Numbered from the stretch's first letter, positions 36,243-47,014 are shown. The stretch is 64,000 nucleotides of DNA from Puniceibacterium confluentis (GCF_007923445.1 NZ_VOJI01000002.1:186001-250000); one strand, 5' to 3'. Numbers and translations are program-made. The notes: a model not told the origin generated them from the sequence alone.

Positions 36243-38507
36243 TCATGCCGTTTCTTGTTCAAGAATCTGCAGGGTCGGGCCTGCGTCGGTCAGGGGCAGA
36301 CGGATCACCGCCATCGCCCCTGCGTGGGTCGCTCCGTCAAACAGCGGGGCGTCTTCCAGAGTCAGGCTGCCGCCATGCTCTTCGATGATCTTCTTGACGA
36401 TCGGCAGGCCCAGTCCGGTGCCTGACGACCGCGTTGTCACATAGGGTTCGAACAGCCGGGCGCGGTCCTCCGGCAATCCGGTGCCATTGTCCATGATGCG
36501 GATCTCGGCCTTGCCGTCGATGCTGGCGGCGCTGACGCGGATCTCGGGCTTGAAGCTGTCCCCGGGTTCGGCGTCGCGCCGGGTTTCGATCGCTTCGCCG
36601 GCATTCTTGATCAGGTTGGTCAGCGCCTGACCGATCATCACCTCATCCACGCTGGTGCCAAGAGCACCGTTCCCGAGATCGGTGACAAAGTGCACCCCGG
36701 GCTGGCCGCTTTCCTGAAGCGACACCGCGTCGCGCACCACATCAATCAGGTTCTGGTGCTTGCGGTCCGGTTCCGGCATCCGCGCGAATTTCGAAAACTC
36801 ATCGACGATGCGGCGCAGAATGTCGGTCTGGCGGACGATGACCTCGGTCATATGGGTCAGGCTGGCTGCCTGTTCCGCATCCAGCTGCTTGCCGAACTTG
36901 CGGGTGATGCGTTCCGCAGACAGCTTGATCGGCTGGAGCGGATTCTTGATCTCGTGCGCGATGCGGCGGGCGACATCCCCCCAGGCTGCCATACGCTGGG
37001 CGCTGACCAGATCGGTCACGTCATCAAAGGCCACCACATAGCCCTCGAGGCTGGCGTCATCGCGGCGGCGGGTGGCGACCCGCACCAGCAGGTTTTCAAG
37101 CCGCCCTTCCCGGCTGACCTTGATTTCTTCCTGCACCGTTTCCACTCCGGTGGCACGCAGCCGGTCGAACAACGCGGCGAACTCCGGCACGGCGACCGAA
37201 ATCGGAACCGACCGGCGAATGTCCTGCGAGCCCAGAAGCTTTTCTGCCGAGCGGTTGACAAAGGTCACCTGCCCCTCGGCATCCAGCCCGACCACACCTG
37301 ACGTCACCGACCCGAGCACCGAGTCAAACAGCCGCTGGCGCCGTTCGATCTGGCGGGTGTTGTCCAGAAGCGTCTGCCGCTGTCCCTTCAGTTGTCGGGT
37401 CATCTGATTGAAGTAGCGTCCGAGCATGGCGATTTCATCGTCACCCTCATCCTCGATCACCTGCACATCCAGATCCCCGGCCCCGACCCGTTGTGCCGCC
37501 CCGGTCAAACGCCCCACGGGCTGGCTCAGCCGTTCTGCGAACCACAGTCCCAGCCAGGTCGCGGCAAGGATCAGCAGAACCGCAAACCCCAGGTACAGCA
37601 GCGCAAAATCGAACAGCCGCCGCCCCCGTTCGCTTTCCTGCTGCTGATAGAATTTTGCCGTCTGCTGCGTATCGTCGAGCAGGTTCAGGATGCCGCCGTC
37701 CACTTCGCGACTGACATAAAGATAGCGGTCGACAAACGCATCCAGTGGCAGCAGGGCGCGAAATTCGTCGTTGTCCCAGTCTTCGATGACAACGATGCCG
37801 GTGACGTCGGTCTCGGCGATCCGGGCCGCGCCCGGGTTTTCAAAGTCGAACAGGTAGGACCGCTCGCCACGGGCGCGGATCTCGCCCGCCCCGTCGATCA
37901 CATAGGCTTCTCTCAGGCCGCGCTGGATCTGCGCCTGGCCCTGGCTCAGGACCTGCCGCAATTCGCCGTCGTCCATGATAAAGGTCGCGCGGCGGTTGGC
38001 GTCGAGATAGTCCCGCAGCGCCTGCGCGTCCTGCACCAGACCCTCGCGGTGTTCGGCCTCATAAGCTTCGGCGGCGCTGAGCGACGCGCCGACCACATTG
38101 CGGACCCGTTCGGAAAACCAGGTCTCAAGCCCGATGTTGATGGTCAGCACCGCAAAGACCGCGACGGTGATCGTCGGCAGCAGCGCCATCAGCGCAAATA
38201 CCCCGGTCAGCCGCAGGTGCAGGCGTGAACCGGCGGATTTGGCACGGCGCGCCGCAACCATCCGGGCAACCCGCTGCAACACCAGCGCCGCCAGCAACAG
38301 CACGTAGACAAGATCTGCCAGCAGCACGAGCCGCAGGTTCAGCTGTTGCCCGCGTCCCTGGTCAAACGGTCCCAGCACCAGAAAGGTCGCGACGGCCAGC
38401 AGGGGACCAAGAAGGACCAACCCGAGTGTGGCCGCATTCTGCAGTCTGCGCCGTCGCCGTAAACGAACCAGTCGCGACCAGTTCCAAGAACGTGCCCAGG
38501 TGGCCAC
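36243..38507 (-). CDS. ntrY: sensor histidine kinase NtrY
   Basis: The 754-residue membrane kinase has two N-terminal helices (about 28-46 and 60-80), a third at 102-124, a periplasmic domain to about 298, a fourth helix (300-322), HAMP (320-373), PAS (392-500) and a kinase core with H-box [13 protein letters not shown] (H518), N-box NLIKNAGEAI, and IMDNGTGLP and GTGLGLPIVKK ATP-binding boxes. It phosphorylates NtrX in response to nitrogen or redox cues. The ligand of the periplasmic domain is unknown. Confidence 0.95.
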   Translation of the reverse strand: MATWARSWNWSRLVRLRRRRRLQNAATLGLVLLGPLLAVATFLVLGPFDQGRGQQLNLRLVLLADLVYVLLLAALVLQRVARMVAARRAKSAGSRLHLRLTGVFALMALLPTITVAVFAVLTINIGLETWFSERVRNVVGASLSAAEAYEAEHREGLVQDAQALRDYLDANRRATFIMDDGELRQVLSQGQAQIQRGLREAYVIDGAGEIRARGERSYLFDFENPGAARIAETDVTGIVVIEDWDNDEFRALLPLDAFVDRYLYVSREVDGGILNLLDDTQQTAKFYQQQESERGRRLFDFALLYLGFAVLLILAATWLGLWFAERLSQPVGRLTGAAQRVGAGDLDVQVIEDEGDDEIAMLGRYFNQMTRQLKGQRQTLLDNTRQIERRQRLFDSVLGSVTSGVVGLDAEGQVTFVNRSAEKLLGSQDIRRSVPISVAVPEFAALFDRLRATGVETVQEEIKVSREGRLENLLVRVATRRRDDASLEGYVVAFDDVTDLVSAQRMAAWGDVARRIAHEIKNPLQPIKLSAERITRKFGKQLDAEQAASLTHMTEVIVRQTDILRRIVDEFSKFARMPEPDRKHQNLIDVVRDAVSLQESGQPGVHFVTDLGNGALGTSVDEVMIGQALTNLIKNAGEAIETRRDAEPGDSFKPEIRVSAASIDGKAEIRIMDNGTGLPEDRARLFEPYVTTRSSGTGLGLPIVKKIIEEHGGSLTLEDAPLFDGATHAGAMAVIRLPLTDAGPTLQILEQETA

Positions 38508-38586
38508 AGCCCAACCTCACTCCGATGTGCTGCAATACGCAGCTGACCGCCATATGTTGTGGTCTCTTCACCGCGAGATGCGGCGC

Positions 38587-38604
38587 GGCCACAGTTATGT
38601 GGCC
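38587..38604. other. hairpin between ntrC and ntrY
   Basis: A 7-base perfect stem GGCCACA / TGTGGCC with a GTTA loop ends 4 bases before the ntrC stop codon (38608). The T-run lies on the plus-strand side only, so it does not look like a terminator for the minus-strand ntrC transcript. It may act in RNA processing between ntrBC and ntrYX. The rest of the 100-base gap holds the ntrY upstream region. Confidence 0.4.
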
Positions 38605-38607
38605 CTT

Positions 38608-39978
38608 TTACATCAATTTGCGGCGGCGTGTCACGCGGATATCGAGATCTGTAATTTTCTTACGCAGGGTATTGCGGTTGATTCCCAGCAGGTCGGCGCA
38701 TTTCGCTTGGTTGCCGCCGGTGGCGTCCAGCGCAATCTCGATCAGCGGCGCCTCGATCTCGCGCAGGATGCGGGTGTACAGGCCCGGCGGCGGCAGCATG
38801 TTGCCATGCAGGTCAAAATAGCGCCGCAGGTGGCGCGCCACCGAGGTGCCCAGTTTTTCGCCATCTCCCCCGCGCAGCACCGGGCCGGTTTCGGGCTGGT
38901 TGCCCAGCACCGCCTCGACTTCGGGGCGGGTGATCTCTTCGGCGCGGCTGGTCAGGCTCAGACGGCGCACGGCGTTTTCCAGCTGACGGACGTTGCCGGG
39001 CCAGCTGTAGGCGCGGAACAGCTCGTTTGCCTCCTTGCTGAGCCAGCGCTTGGGGCTGCCCTCACGCTCGGACCGTGTCAGGAAGTGTTCGGTCAGCAGC
39101 ACGATATCTTCGACCCGTTCGCGCAGCGACGGCACAAAGATCGTCGCCCCGCTCATACGGTAGAACAGATCCTGACGGACCTGCCCCTCTTCCATCGCCT
39201 GCGACAGGTCGGTCTGGCTGGTGGCCATGAAACGCGGCACGTGTTCGCCCGGGACGTCCATCATGCGCACGATGCGGGCCTGCACCTCGTCGTCGAAATC
39301 GGTGATCTCCTCGATCAACAGGGTGCCGCCCTTGACCCGTGCCAGCACCCGCGCGGGGCCTTCGAAATCCGACAGATCCGAGCTGGTCACCGTGACGAAC
39401 GGCAGATTGCGCCGGTCGGAAAAGTCATGCACCGCCCGGGCGATCAGCGACTTTCCGGTACCGGATTCACCGCAGATCAGCACCGGCAGGTCAGTGTTCA
39501 TCACCCGCGCCACCAGCCTGTACAGCGACTGCATCGCCGGTGTCTTGCCCACCAGCGGCAGCTCGTCCGGGCCGTCGGCATGTTCCACCCGCTCGTCGCG
39601 CCGCGGTGACAGATTGCGGTTTTCCAGCGCCCGCGCGGTGCGTTTCATCAGATCCGGCAGATCAAACGGCTTGGGCAGATAGTCATAGGCCTCGGCCTCT
39701 GCGGCCTGGATTGCGGTCATGATGGTGTTTTGCGCCGAAATGACGATCACCGGCAGTCCGGGGCGGTCCTGCGCGATCTTGGGCAGCATCTCGAGCCCGT
39801 TGCCGTCCGGCATGACCACGTCGGAAATCACCACGTCGCCCTTGCCTTCGGCCACCCAGCGCATCAGCGTGGTGAGTGACGACGTGGCATGGACCTTGCA
39901 GCCCGCACGGGTCAGCGCCTGCGTCAGTACCGTGCGGATCGTGCGGTCGTCATCTGCGACCAGAACGGTGCCATCCAT
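38608..39978 (-). CDS. ntrC: nitrogen regulation protein NR(I), NtrC
   Basis: The 456-residue regulator has a receiver domain (D53), an AAA+ domain (Walker A GESGTGKS 170-177, Walker [12 protein letters not shown] 218-228) and a C-terminal Fis-type HTH ([22 protein letters not shown]). Between residues 200 and 217 the whole ELFGHEKGAFTGA-type loop is deleted. R. capsulatus NtrC has the same deletion and activates the housekeeping RNA polymerase instead of sigma-54 holoenzyme. The same is expected here. Start codon overlaps the ntrB stop (TGATG). Confidence 0.97.
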   Translation of the reverse strand: MDGTVLVADDDRTIRTVLTQALTRAGCKVHATSSLTTLMRWVAEGKGDVVISDVVMPDGNGLEMLPKIAQDRPGLPVIVISAQNTIMTAIQAAEAEAYDYLPKPFDLPDLMKRTARALENRNLSPRRDERVEHADGPDELPLVGKTPAMQSLYRLVARVMNTDLPVLICGESGTGKSLIARAVHDFSDRRNLPFVTVTSSDLSDFEGPARVLARVKGGTLLIEEITDFDDEVQARIVRMMDVPGEHVPRFMATSQTDLSQAMEEGQVRQDLFYRMSGATIFVPSLRERVEDIVLLTEHFLTRSEREGSPKRWLSKEANELFRAYSWPGNVRQLENAVRRLSLTSRAEEITRPEVEAVLGNQPETGPVLRGGDGEKLGTSVARHLRRYFDLHGNMLPPPGLYTRILREIEAPLIEIALDATGGNQAKCADLLGINRNTLRKKITDLDIRVTRRRKLM

Positions 39979-41060
39979 CAGTCTATCTCCTGTTTTTCTC
40001 GCGGCGCCATCGGCAGCGAAATGCGGAATACGGTGCGGCCGGGAACGGATTCCACGGAAATCCAGCCGTCGTGGTCCGACACGATCTTGCTGACCAGCGC
40101 CAGTCCGAGACCGGTGCCGTTTTCCTTGCCCGACACGAAGGGTTCAAAAATCTCACTCTTGATATGGTCCGGCAGTCCCGGGCCATTGTCGATGATCTCG
40201 ATCTGCAGCGGCAGCGACTGGCCAGAGCCGTCGGCCCGGCGCAGGCGAAAGCTGTGCTCGTAGAACGAATGCAGCCGAATGGTGCCGCCCCTGGTTGCCG
40301 CCGCTTCCGATGCATTCTTGAGCAGGTTCAGCACCACCTGCAGCAATTGGTCGGGATCGCCGTGGGCCATCGGCAGCGAAGGGTCGTAATCCTCGACGAT
40401 CTTCATATGCGCCCCAAAGCCCAGCAGGGCCGAGCGGCGGGCCCGGTCCAGCACATCGTGGACATTGACCGCCCGGCGCTCGGGCGGGCTGAGGTTGCCG
40501 AACTGTTCAACCTGTTCCAGCAACTTCACGATGCGGCGCGTTTCCTGAACGATCAGGTCGGTCAGCTCGAGGTCGTCCTTGGAGAGCGACATTGACAGCA
40601 GCTGGGCCGCTCCGGTGATGCCGGCCAGCGGATTCTTGATCTCGTGCGCCAGCATTTCGGCCATGCCGATCGCGGATTTCGCCGCTGACTTGACCGAATG
40701 GCTTTGGGTCATGCGCCCCGCCAGTTCGCGCGGGCTGATCAGCAGGATGGTCCAGCCCGGCCGACCCTGCACCGGGGCCATCTGCAGGTTGCACACCAGC
40801 GGCGCGCGGCGCCCGGTGCCGACATCGACATCGTTCACGAACAGCGGCGTGCCGTTGGCCCGGGCCCGGGCCAGGCTTTCCTCCAGCGGCGCATCGACGG
40901 CTAGCCTGTCCCAGATCGGCTGCCCCATCAGCCATTTGGACGAATTGTTCATGAATCCTTCGGCAGCCGAATTCATGTCGGCAATCCGCTCGTCCGCGTC
41001 GAGCAGAATTGCCGGCACCGGCAGCGACGACCACAGCATCAGATCGGTCTCGGCGTTCAT
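39978..41060 (-). CDS. ntrB: nitrogen regulation sensor kinase NtrB (GlnL)
   Basis: The 360-residue soluble kinase has an N-terminal PAS domain (residues 8-112) and a HisKA/HATPase core with H-box [15 protein letters not shown] (H139), N-box [18 protein letters not shown] and [12 protein letters not shown]. It phosphorylates and, with PII, dephosphorylates NtrC according to nitrogen status. Its ATG overlaps the dusB stop (ATGA), and its stop overlaps the ntrC start. Confidence 0.97.
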   Translation of the reverse strand: MNAETDLMLWSSLPVPAILLDADERIADMNSAAEGFMNNSSKWLMGQPIWDRLAVDAPLEESLARARANGTPLFVNDVDVGTGRRAPLVCNLQMAPVQGRPGWTILLISPRELAGRMTQSHSVKSAAKSAIGMAEMLAHEIKNPLAGITGAAQLLSMSLSKDDLELTDLIVQETRRIVKLLEQVEQFGNLSPPERRAVNVHDVLDRARRSALLGFGAHMKIVEDYDPSLPMAHGDPDQLLQVVLNLLKNASEAAATRGGTIRLHSFYEHSFRLRRADGSGQSLPLQIEIIDNGPGLPDHIKSEIFEPFVSGKENGTGLGLALVSKIVSDHDGWISVESVPGRTVFRISLPMAPREKQEID

Positions 41061-42040
41061 GCGGCGGCTCTCCGGCGGATGTCCACAGCCCCGCCAAGAA
41101 GCGCCAAGACCGCGGCGGGCGACGTCTCGGTCAGGATGCGGCGGCGCAGATCGGTCGGGGTCGCAGCCTGATCCATGTACCAGCCCAGATGCTTGCGGGC
41201 GACGCGGACCCCGAGGTCCGGGCCATAAAAGGCCAGCATCGCCTCGTAATGACTGCGGATCATGTCGGACAGCGCGGCACCCTCGGGCCCTTCCGGGACA
41301 TCGGTACCGGACAGAGCGGCGCCGATCTGTGCCAGAACCCAGGGCGTGCCCCGCGCCCCGCGCCCGATCATCACCCCGTCGGCACCGGACGCCCGCAGAG
41401 CGGCCCGGGCCGTGTCCGCATCCGTGATGTCGCCGTTGGCGATCACCGGAATGGCCACGGCGTTCTTGACGGCCCGGATCGCCGCCCAGTCGGCGCGCCC
41501 CTTGTAGAACTGGCAACGGGTGCGGCCGTGCACGACCACCATCTGCACCCCCGCAGATTCGGCGCGGCGGGCAAGCTCCGGCGCGTTCAGGCAGTCCGAA
41601 TCCCAGCCCAGCCGCATCTTCAGCGTCACCGGCACATCGACGGCACCGACCACGGCGTCGATCAGGCGCAGCGCATGATCGGGATCGCGCATCAGCGCCG
41701 AGCCGGAATAGCCGCCCACCACCTTTTTTGCCGGGCAGCCCATGTTGATGTCGATCACCCGCGCACCGTTTGCCGCCACCATCCGCGCCGCTTCGGCCAT
41801 CCAGTAGGCATCGCGTCCGGCGAGCTGCACCGAGGTCTGCTGCGCATCCAGTCCCAGTTCGGCACGCTCGCGGGTGCCGCGCCGGTTCTGCACCATTTCC
41901 TGGCTGGCGATCATCTCGCTCACCACAAGACCTGCGCCAAAGCCCGACACCAGCGCGCGGAACGGCAGGTCGGTGATTCCGGCCAACGGCGCCAGTAGGA
42001 CCGGCATGCTGAGTTGTGTCTGGGCAAGCGTGATGCTCAA
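41057..42040 (-). CDS. dusB: tRNA-dihydrouridine synthase DusB (NifR3)
   Basis: The 327-residue FMN enzyme reduces uridine to dihydrouridine in tRNA. Signatures are [12 protein letters not shown] at the start, [21 protein letters not shown] with the catalytic Cys, and [13 protein letters not shown] at the FMN phosphate site. It is the historical nifR3 gene, first of the nifR3-ntrB-ntrC operon of purple non-sulfur bacteria. The divergent region before ispDF (42041-42217) is AT-richer than its surroundings and should hold the promoter. Confidence 0.95.
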   Translation of the reverse strand: MSITLAQTQLSMPVLLAPLAGITDLPFRALVSGFGAGLVVSEMIASQEMVQNRRGTRERAELGLDAQQTSVQLAGRDAYWMAEAARMVAANGARVIDINMGCPAKKVVGGYSGSALMRDPDHALRLIDAVVGAVDVPVTLKMRLGWDSDCLNAPELARRAESAGVQMVVVHGRTRCQFYKGRADWAAIRAVKNAVAIPVIANGDITDADTARAALRASGADGVMIGRGARGTPWVLAQIGAALSGTDVPEGPEGAALSDMIRSHYEAMLAFYGPDLGVRVARKHLGWYMDQAATPTDLRRRILTETSPAAVLALLGGAVDIRRRAAA

Positions 42041-42217
42041 GCGCCTATTCCTTGTGCAATTGATCAGCAGCTAGCAAGGGCCGACCTATCATACAATGAC
42101 CACAAGGGATTTCGTATCCGCAGAATTCCCCTTTGCTCAATTATTAAGCGATTAATCGCAAGAGATTGCACAGGCTTCGCGCAGGGCCTAAACCGGGCAG
42201 CAGCAAGAGGACCCAGG

Positions 42218-43348
42218 ATGACCATTGCCGCTTTGATCGTCGCCGCAGGCCGTGGCACCCGGGCCGGCGGTCCGGTTCCCAAGCAGTGGCAACAGCTTGG
42301 CAGCCGACCGGTGGCGCGTTGGACGCTGGAAAAATTCGCTGATTTCCATCCGGTGATCATGGTCGTTGCCCAGGACGATATGGCGGTTGCGGCGCAGGTC
42401 AGCGACGGGCTTGCGGTCACGCTGGTGGCCGGTGGCGCGGATCGTGCCGCTTCGGTCCGGGCGGGGCTCGAAGCGCTGGCGGCGGCTCCTCCCGACCTGG
42501 TGTTGATCCATGACGTGGCGCGACCCTGTGTCGACCGGGCGGTGATCGCCGCGGTGATCGCCGCCCTGGACCAGGCCCCCGCGGCCGCCCCTGCCCTGCC
42601 GGTGACCGACGCGTTGTGGACCGGAACCGCGGGACGGGTCAGCGGCACACGTGACCGGGACGGGCTGTTCCGGGCGCAGACGCCGCAGGGATTTCATTTC
42701 GCCGCCATCCTTGACGCGCACCGCCGCCATGCCGGCGGGGCTGCGGATGACGTCGCGGTGGCGCGCGCCGCGGGGCTGGACGTGATCATCACTCCGGGCG
42801 ACGAACGCAACCTCAAGATCACCGGACCCGGCGACTTCGCCCGGGCCGCAGCACTTCTGGAGACTGGAATGGATATTCGCCTTGGCAACGGGTTTGACGT
42901 GCACAGATTCCGCGACGGAGACCACGTGATGCTTTGTGGCGTCCGGCTGGCCCATACACAGGGACTGGACGGGCATTCGGACGCCGATGTCGGCATGCAC
43001 GCACTCACCGACGCCCTGTATGGCGCCCTGGCCGAGGGGGACATCGGACGGCACTTCCCGCCGTCGGACCCGCAATGGAAGGGCGCGCAAAGCCATATCT
43101 TTCTGCGTCACGCGGGCGGGCTGGCGCGCGAAAAGGGCTATGCCATCAGCAATGTCGACGTGACGCTGGTGTGCGAGTTTCCCAAGATCGGACCGCATGC
43201 GGATGCGATGCGGGCGGCACTGGCCGAAATTCTGGAACTGTCGCCGGATCAGGTCTCGGTCAAGGCGACGACCTCGGAGCGGTTGGGCTTTACCGGCCGC
43301 GGCGAAGGAATCGCGGCGCTGGCCACAGCCGCCCTGGTGCGGACATGA
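42218..43348 (+). CDS. ispDF: bifunctional IspDF (MEP cytidylyltransferase / MECDP synthase)
   Basis: The 376-residue fusion carries out two non-consecutive steps of the MEP isoprenoid pathway. The IspD part (residues 1-217) has the CTP-binding [15 protein letters not shown] and HDVARPCVD; the IspF part begins at about 218 with metal-binding DVHRF (D227, H229) and includes [15 protein letters not shown]. Fusions of this kind are typical of alphaproteobacteria. I chose the ATG at 42218; the upstream in-frame part lacks similarity. Its stop overlaps pgpA (ATGA). Confidence 0.97.
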   Translation: MTIAALIVAAGRGTRAGGPVPKQWQQLGSRPVARWTLEKFADFHPVIMVVAQDDMAVAAQVSDGLAVTLVAGGADRAASVRAGLEALAAAPPDLVLIHDVARPCVDRAVIAAVIAALDQAPAAAPALPVTDALWTGTAGRVSGTRDRDGLFRAQTPQGFHFAAILDAHRRHAGGAADDVAVARAAGLDVIITPGDERNLKITGPGDFARAAALLETGMDIRLGNGFDVHRFRDGDHVMLCGVRLAHTQGLDGHSDADVGMHALTDALYGALAEGDIGRHFPPSDPQWKGAQSHIFLRHAGGLAREKGYAISNVDVTLVCEFPKIGPHADAMRAALAEILELSPDQVSVKATTSERLGFTGRGEGIAALATAALVRT

Positions 43349-43833
43349 GCCGCCTTGTCGCCACGGTTCTCGGGGTCGGCTACCTGCGACCGGCGCCGGG
43401 CACCTGGGGATCGCTGGCCGCCTTGCCGCTGTTCTGGGTGCTGCATGTGCTGGGCGGGTTCTGGCTGGCGCTGGCCGCCTGTGTTGCGGTCTTTGCTCTG
43501 GGCTGGTGGGCGACAAGCCGCGAAACTGTCGGCAGCGCCGATCACGACCCGTCCGAAATTGTCATCGACGAAGTTGTGGGTCAGTGGATCGCCCTGCTGC
43601 CGATCTCGTACGGCGCCGAGATGATGGGGGTCGATGTGACGCGGCTGTGGCCCGGATGGGTCGCGGGATTTGTCCTGTTCCGGCTGTTCGACATCTGGAA
43701 ACCCTGGCTGGTGGGCATGGCGGACAGGCGCGGCGATGCCCTGGGGGTGATGCTGGACGACCTAGTCGCCGGCCTGTTTGCCGCCCTGGTGGCCATGGTG
43801 CTGGCCGGTCTGGCGCATGGGGTTCTGGTGTGA
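43345..43833 (+). CDS. pgpA: phosphatidylglycerophosphatase A
   Basis: The 162-residue inner-membrane protein dephosphorylates phosphatidylglycerol-phosphate. Family segments are [25 protein letters not shown] and LFDIWKPW. About four helices are predicted. It overlaps ispDF by ATGA, and its own stop overlaps the GTG of cinA (GTGA), so the three genes are coupled. Confidence 0.95.
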   Translation: MSRLVATVLGVGYLRPAPGTWGSLAALPLFWVLHVLGGFWLALAACVAVFALGWWATSRETVGSADHDPSEIVIDEVVGQWIALLPISYGAEMMGVDVTRLWPGWVAGFVLFRLFDIWKPWLVGMADRRGDALGVMLDDLVAGLFAALVAMVLAGLAHGVLV

Positions 43834-44309
43834 GCCACGCACTGGCCGAAGAGATTTTTGCCCGGGCCAGCGCGCAGGGCGTCACCATCACCTGCGCCGA
43901 AAGCTGCACCGGCGGGCTGGTAGCCGCCGCGATCACCGATGTCGCCGGATCCTCGGCGATTTTCGAGCGGGGCTTCGTGACCTACTCCAACCGCGCCAAA
44001 CAGGAGATGCTGGGCGTGACCACTGCAACCCTGGATGCCTTCGGCGCGGTGTCCGAAGAGGTCTGCGCCGAGATGGCCACCGGGGCCAGGGCGGCGGCTC
44101 AGGCCGATCTGGCGATTTCCATCAGCGGCATCGCCGGGCCGGGCGGGTCCGAATTCAAGCCCGAGGGCCGCGTGTGCTTTGGCCTCGCCCGGTCGCACGG
44201 GGTGCACACCGAAACCATCGAGTTTACGGCGCTTGGCCGGGCGCAGGTGCGCGCGGCGGCGACGCGCCACGCGCTGACACTGATCCTTGGCGCCCTGAAG
44301 GAACTCTGA
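43830..44309 (+). CDS. pncC: CinA C-terminal domain protein (NMN deamidase, PncC)
   Basis: The 159-residue single-domain protein has TCAESCTGGLVAAAITDVAGSS at the start (read in two parts around the GG) and SGIAGPGG in the middle. PncC-type enzymes deamidate nicotinamide mononucleotide to NaMN in NAD recycling. The start is GTG at 43830, overlapping the pgpA stop. The N-terminal COG1058 domain of full-length CinA is absent. Confidence 0.92.
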   Translation: MSHALAEEIFARASAQGVTITCAESCTGGLVAAAITDVAGSSAIFERGFVTYSNRAKQEMLGVTTATLDAFGAVSEEVCAEMATGARAAAQADLAISISGIAGPGGSEFKPEGRVCFGLARSHGVHTETIEFTALGRAQVRAAATRHALTLILGALKEL

Positions 44310-44360
44310 CCGCACTGCCTGAGGCTTGCGCCGGACACCCGGCTGTTGCGCCCCGAGGTT

Positions 44361-45680
44361 TCAGATCAGCGCCGCACCGATCAGCCCCGGCGCCGCGCCG
44401 TCACCGATCAGCGCGCTCAGGCAGGCGACTCGGTCCTCGCCCAGCAGGCTTTCGGCTTTGGCCAGCACCTTGGCGCGCCGCTGCTCCAGCGGCAAGGCGT
44501 GCGCCAGATCGTGCTCTGCCCGGCAGTCCGAACCATCATCCAGAACCAGCGTCACCCGGCTTGCCGTTTCGGGAATGGTATCATCCCCCGTGACCTCGAC
44601 CCGCTGCCGCAACGCCGCGACGCCGGTATCTGCACAGAGTGCATCGGTGTAGCTGTCCAGCCGCGCCGTGTCATGGCCCAGCAGGTGCATGGCCATCACC
44701 TGCGCATAGGAGAACTTGGACTGAAGCCCGGTGGTCGGGGACGTGATATTGCACACGCTCAGCCAGCGGGGATGGGTGCTGACCCGGATCCGCGCCACCG
44801 CGTCGGGCCGCACCGCGCCCAGGGATTTCAGCGCCTCGAGCGCGGCATGCAGGCCGTGGCAGCAGGCATGGAACTTGTGGCTGACCCGGTCAAAGTGCCA
44901 GTCGGTCCCCAGACCGTCCAGCGCTGCGTGATCGGCCGCACCGTGATGCGTCACGCCAAAGCCCTGCGCCACCTCGAGCGCATCCCGGCGCGGCTGCAAC
45001 CCGTAGTGGACCAGCAGCGCCGCCTCGACGCCGTTGGCCGCCGCGATGCCAGCGTTGAAGGGTTTGGCCATGCTGCCGAACTGAGATTTCAGGCCCGAGG
45101 CCCGGGTTGCCAGCAGCCCCAGGACATCCGCCATCTGCGCCGGGTCAAGCCGCAACAGCCGCCCCGCCGCTAGCCCGGCGCCGAACGCCCCGGCCGTGGC
45201 CGTCTGGTGAAATCCCGCCTGATAGTGACCGCGCCCAAGCCAGAGACCGACCCGCACCGAAGCTTCGCAGCCGATCAGCGCAGCCGCCTGAAATTCCGGC
45301 CCCGACGCGCCGATACGTTCCGCCATTGCCAGCGCCGCAGGCACCACCGCCACCGACGGATGGCCGATATGGGCAAAATGGGTGTCGTCGTAATCCAGCG
45401 CATGGCTCACCGTGCCGTTCACCAGCGCCGCCATCCGGGCCGGTACCCGTTGCGCCATGCCCAGCGCATGCGCCTGCGCGGCACCGCCCTCGTCCCGGGC
45501 GAGCGCGCGCACCGATGCCGCAACCGGTTCATCGCGCCCGGCACAGCCCACCACGATCCAGTCCAGCAACGACAGGCGCATCACCGCCATGACCTCTTGC
45601 GGGATGTCCTGTGCATCTTGCTGCACGGCAAACGCGGCCAACGCCTGCGTGATGCCCTGTTGCTGTGACCGGTCCTTCAT
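44361..45680 (-). CDS. MmgE/PrpD family protein
   Basis: The 439-residue protein has MmgE/PrpD features: HALDYDDTHFAHIGHPS in the N-terminal helical domain, GFHQTATAGAFGAGLAAGRLL, and KFHACCHGLHAALEAL in the middle. The family includes 2-methylcitrate dehydratase and cis-aconitate decarboxylase. No prpB/prpC neighbour is present, so the propionate pathway is not supported and the substrate is unknown. ATG at 45680 is taken as the start; an earlier in-frame codon at 45704 adds 8 residues. Confidence 0.87.
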   Translation of the reverse strand: MKDRSQQQGITQALAAFAVQQDAQDIPQEVMAVMRLSLLDWIVVGCAGRDEPVAASVRALARDEGGAAQAHALGMAQRVPARMAALVNGTVSHALDYDDTHFAHIGHPSVAVVPAALAMAERIGASGPEFQAAALIGCEASVRVGLWLGRGHYQAGFHQTATAGAFGAGLAAGRLLRLDPAQMADVLGLLATRASGLKSQFGSMAKPFNAGIAAANGVEAALLVHYGLQPRRDALEVAQGFGVTHHGAADHAALDGLGTDWHFDRVSHKFHACCHGLHAALEALKSLGAVRPDAVARIRVSTHPRWLSVCNITSPTTGLQSKFSYAQVMAMHLLGHDTARLDSYTDALCADTGVAALRQRVEVTGDDTIPETASRVTLVLDDGSDCRAEHDLAHALPLEQRRAKVLAKAESLLGEDRVACLSALIGDGAAPGLIGAALI

Positions 45681-45719
45681 TGCGCCCCCTGTTTTCAGCG
45701 GCACAATAGCAGCGTGCCT

Positions 45720-46163
45720 TCAGCCGTAAAGCTCTGCCGCGCGACGCTCGAACGCGCGCACGACGCGTTGCATCGCATCGTTGAAAACCAGCCCGATGAT
45801 GCCCTGCAACACCGCATTCTTGAACTCGAAGTCGACAAAGAATGACACCTCGCAACCGCCCTCGACATCGCGGAAGGCCCAGTTCGACTTGAGAAAACGG
45901 AACGGCCCGTCCAGATATTCGGTGTCGATCTTCCGCTCCCCAGGATGCAACGTCACCCGGCTGCCAAAACGTTCGCGGAACACCTTGAAGCTGATCACAA
46001 GGTCCGCCAGCATCACCAGCGCCTCCCCGTCGGGAGCGACGGAGCGCACGCGCGCCGCCGAACACCATGGCAGAAACTTGGGGTAATCATCCACATCCGC
46101 CACCAGATCATACATCTGCTGAGCGCTGTAGGGCAGCGTCCTGGTTTCGGAATGGGTTGGCAT
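45720..46163 (-). CDS. COQ10/RatA-type SRPBCC protein (ubiquinone-binding)
   Basis: The 147-residue START-like protein begins [34 protein letters not shown], read in two parts, the clear signature of the COQ10/RatA family, and ends [21 protein letters not shown]. Mitochondrial COQ10 binds coenzyme Q and supports respiration; E. coli RatA was also reported as a ribosome-association toxin. In alphaproteobacteria the COQ10 role is more likely. The open frame extends upstream antisense to hpt, which is ignored. Confidence 0.9.
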   Translation of the reverse strand: MPTHSETRTLPYSAQQMYDLVADVDDYPKFLPWCSAARVRSVAPDGEALVMLADLVISFKVFRERFGSRVTLHPGERKIDTEYLDGPFRFLKSNWAFRDVEGGCEVSFFVDFEFKNAVLQGIIGLVFNDAMQRVVRAFERRAAELYG

Positions 46164-46280
46164 ACGGCCTCGTATCTGGTTGCGTTCCGTAGGTGTCCCC
46201 GGCCCGTTTGCGCCGTGACATTGGCCGTGCATGTCGTATGCTGCGCCCGGAAAATCAAGGGAAACCAGCAAGAGAGCTCT

Positions 46281-46832
46281 ATGACACAACGTCCCTATGT
46301 GATCGACGAACTGATTTCGGCCAAAGCCATCGCCGCCCGGATCGAAGTCCTCTGCCAGAAAATTCACGCGGAATTCGAGCAGACGGACAAGCTGGTGGTG
46401 GTCGGGCTGCTGCGCGGTTCCTTTGTGTTCATCGCCGATCTTGTGCGTGAACTGGACCTGCCGGTGGAGGTCGATTTTCTCGAAGTCTCGTCTTACGGCG
46501 ATGCGATGCAGTCCAGCCGCGAGGTGCGCATACTCAAGGACCTGCGCGGCCAGATCGAGGGGCGCGATGTGCTGGTGGTCGAGGACATCGTCGACACCGG
46601 CTACACCCTCAGCCATGTCACCAACCTGCTGAAGTCGCGCAACCCGGCGCGGCTGCGCACCATCGCGCTGCTGGACAAGCCGTCCCGGCGCGAAGTCGAT
46701 TTCCGCGCCGACTGGACCGGGTTCGAAATCCCGGATGAATTTGTCGTCGGCTATGGCATCGACTATGCCCAGCGCAATCGCAACCTGCCCTATATCGGCA
46801 AGGTGCGGTTCCCCGAAAACGACGCGGCATGA
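46281..46832 (+). CDS. hpt: hypoxanthine phosphoribosyltransferase
   Basis: The 183-residue purine salvage enzyme converts hypoxanthine (and guanine) with PRPP to IMP/GMP. The PRPP motif [14 protein letters not shown] is clear, and the N-terminal [18 protein letters not shown] and C-terminal [17 protein letters not shown]-like segment (here [11 protein letters not shown]) match. Its stop overlaps the start of the next small gene (ATGA). Confidence 0.96.
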   Translation: MTQRPYVIDELISAKAIAARIEVLCQKIHAEFEQTDKLVVVGLLRGSFVFIADLVRELDLPVEVDFLEVSSYGDAMQSSREVRILKDLRGQIEGRDVLVVEDIVDTGYTLSHVTNLLKSRNPARLRTIALLDKPSRREVDFRADWTGFEIPDEFVVGYGIDYAQRNRNLPYIGKVRFPENDAA

Positions 46833-47014
46833 ACTGGATCCATCTGCTGCACATGGCCCGCTGGGTGCGCAACCCGCCCTCGGCGGCCCGGGTGAAACTC
46901 GTGCTCGCGGTGATTGCCCTGTGTCTGGGGCTCTATGCCGTCGAACGCTGGATCGGGTGGCCCGAAGGTCTGAGTGTTGACGGTGTCAGGGCTCCGACAC
47001 AGGTGATGCGCTGA
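46829..47014 (+). CDS. small membrane protein coupled to hpt (61 aa)
   Basis: The 61-residue protein has one helix (about residues 22-41, [20 protein letters not shown]) between a basic N-terminal part and a short hydrophilic tail. The ATGA overlap with hpt and the similarly short conserved protein at this place in related genomes make it a real gene. The function is unknown. Confidence 0.75.
   Translation: MNWIHLLHMARWVRNPPSAARVKLVLAVIALCLGLYAVERWIGWPEGLSVDGVRAPTQVMR

Noticed and set aside
42041-42217. NtrC-binding site before dusB (TGCAC near 42167)
   Set aside because: Only one half-site is visible; the palindromic partner GGTGCA is not present at the right distance.
44361-45680. prpD (2-methylcitrate dehydratase)
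   Set aside because: No prpB or prpC is adjacent, and MmgE/PrpD is a broad family; the specific name is not supported.
45720-46163. RatA toxin of a toxin-antitoxin pair
   Set aside because: No RatB-like gene is adjacent, and alphaproteobacterial members fit the COQ10 group better.
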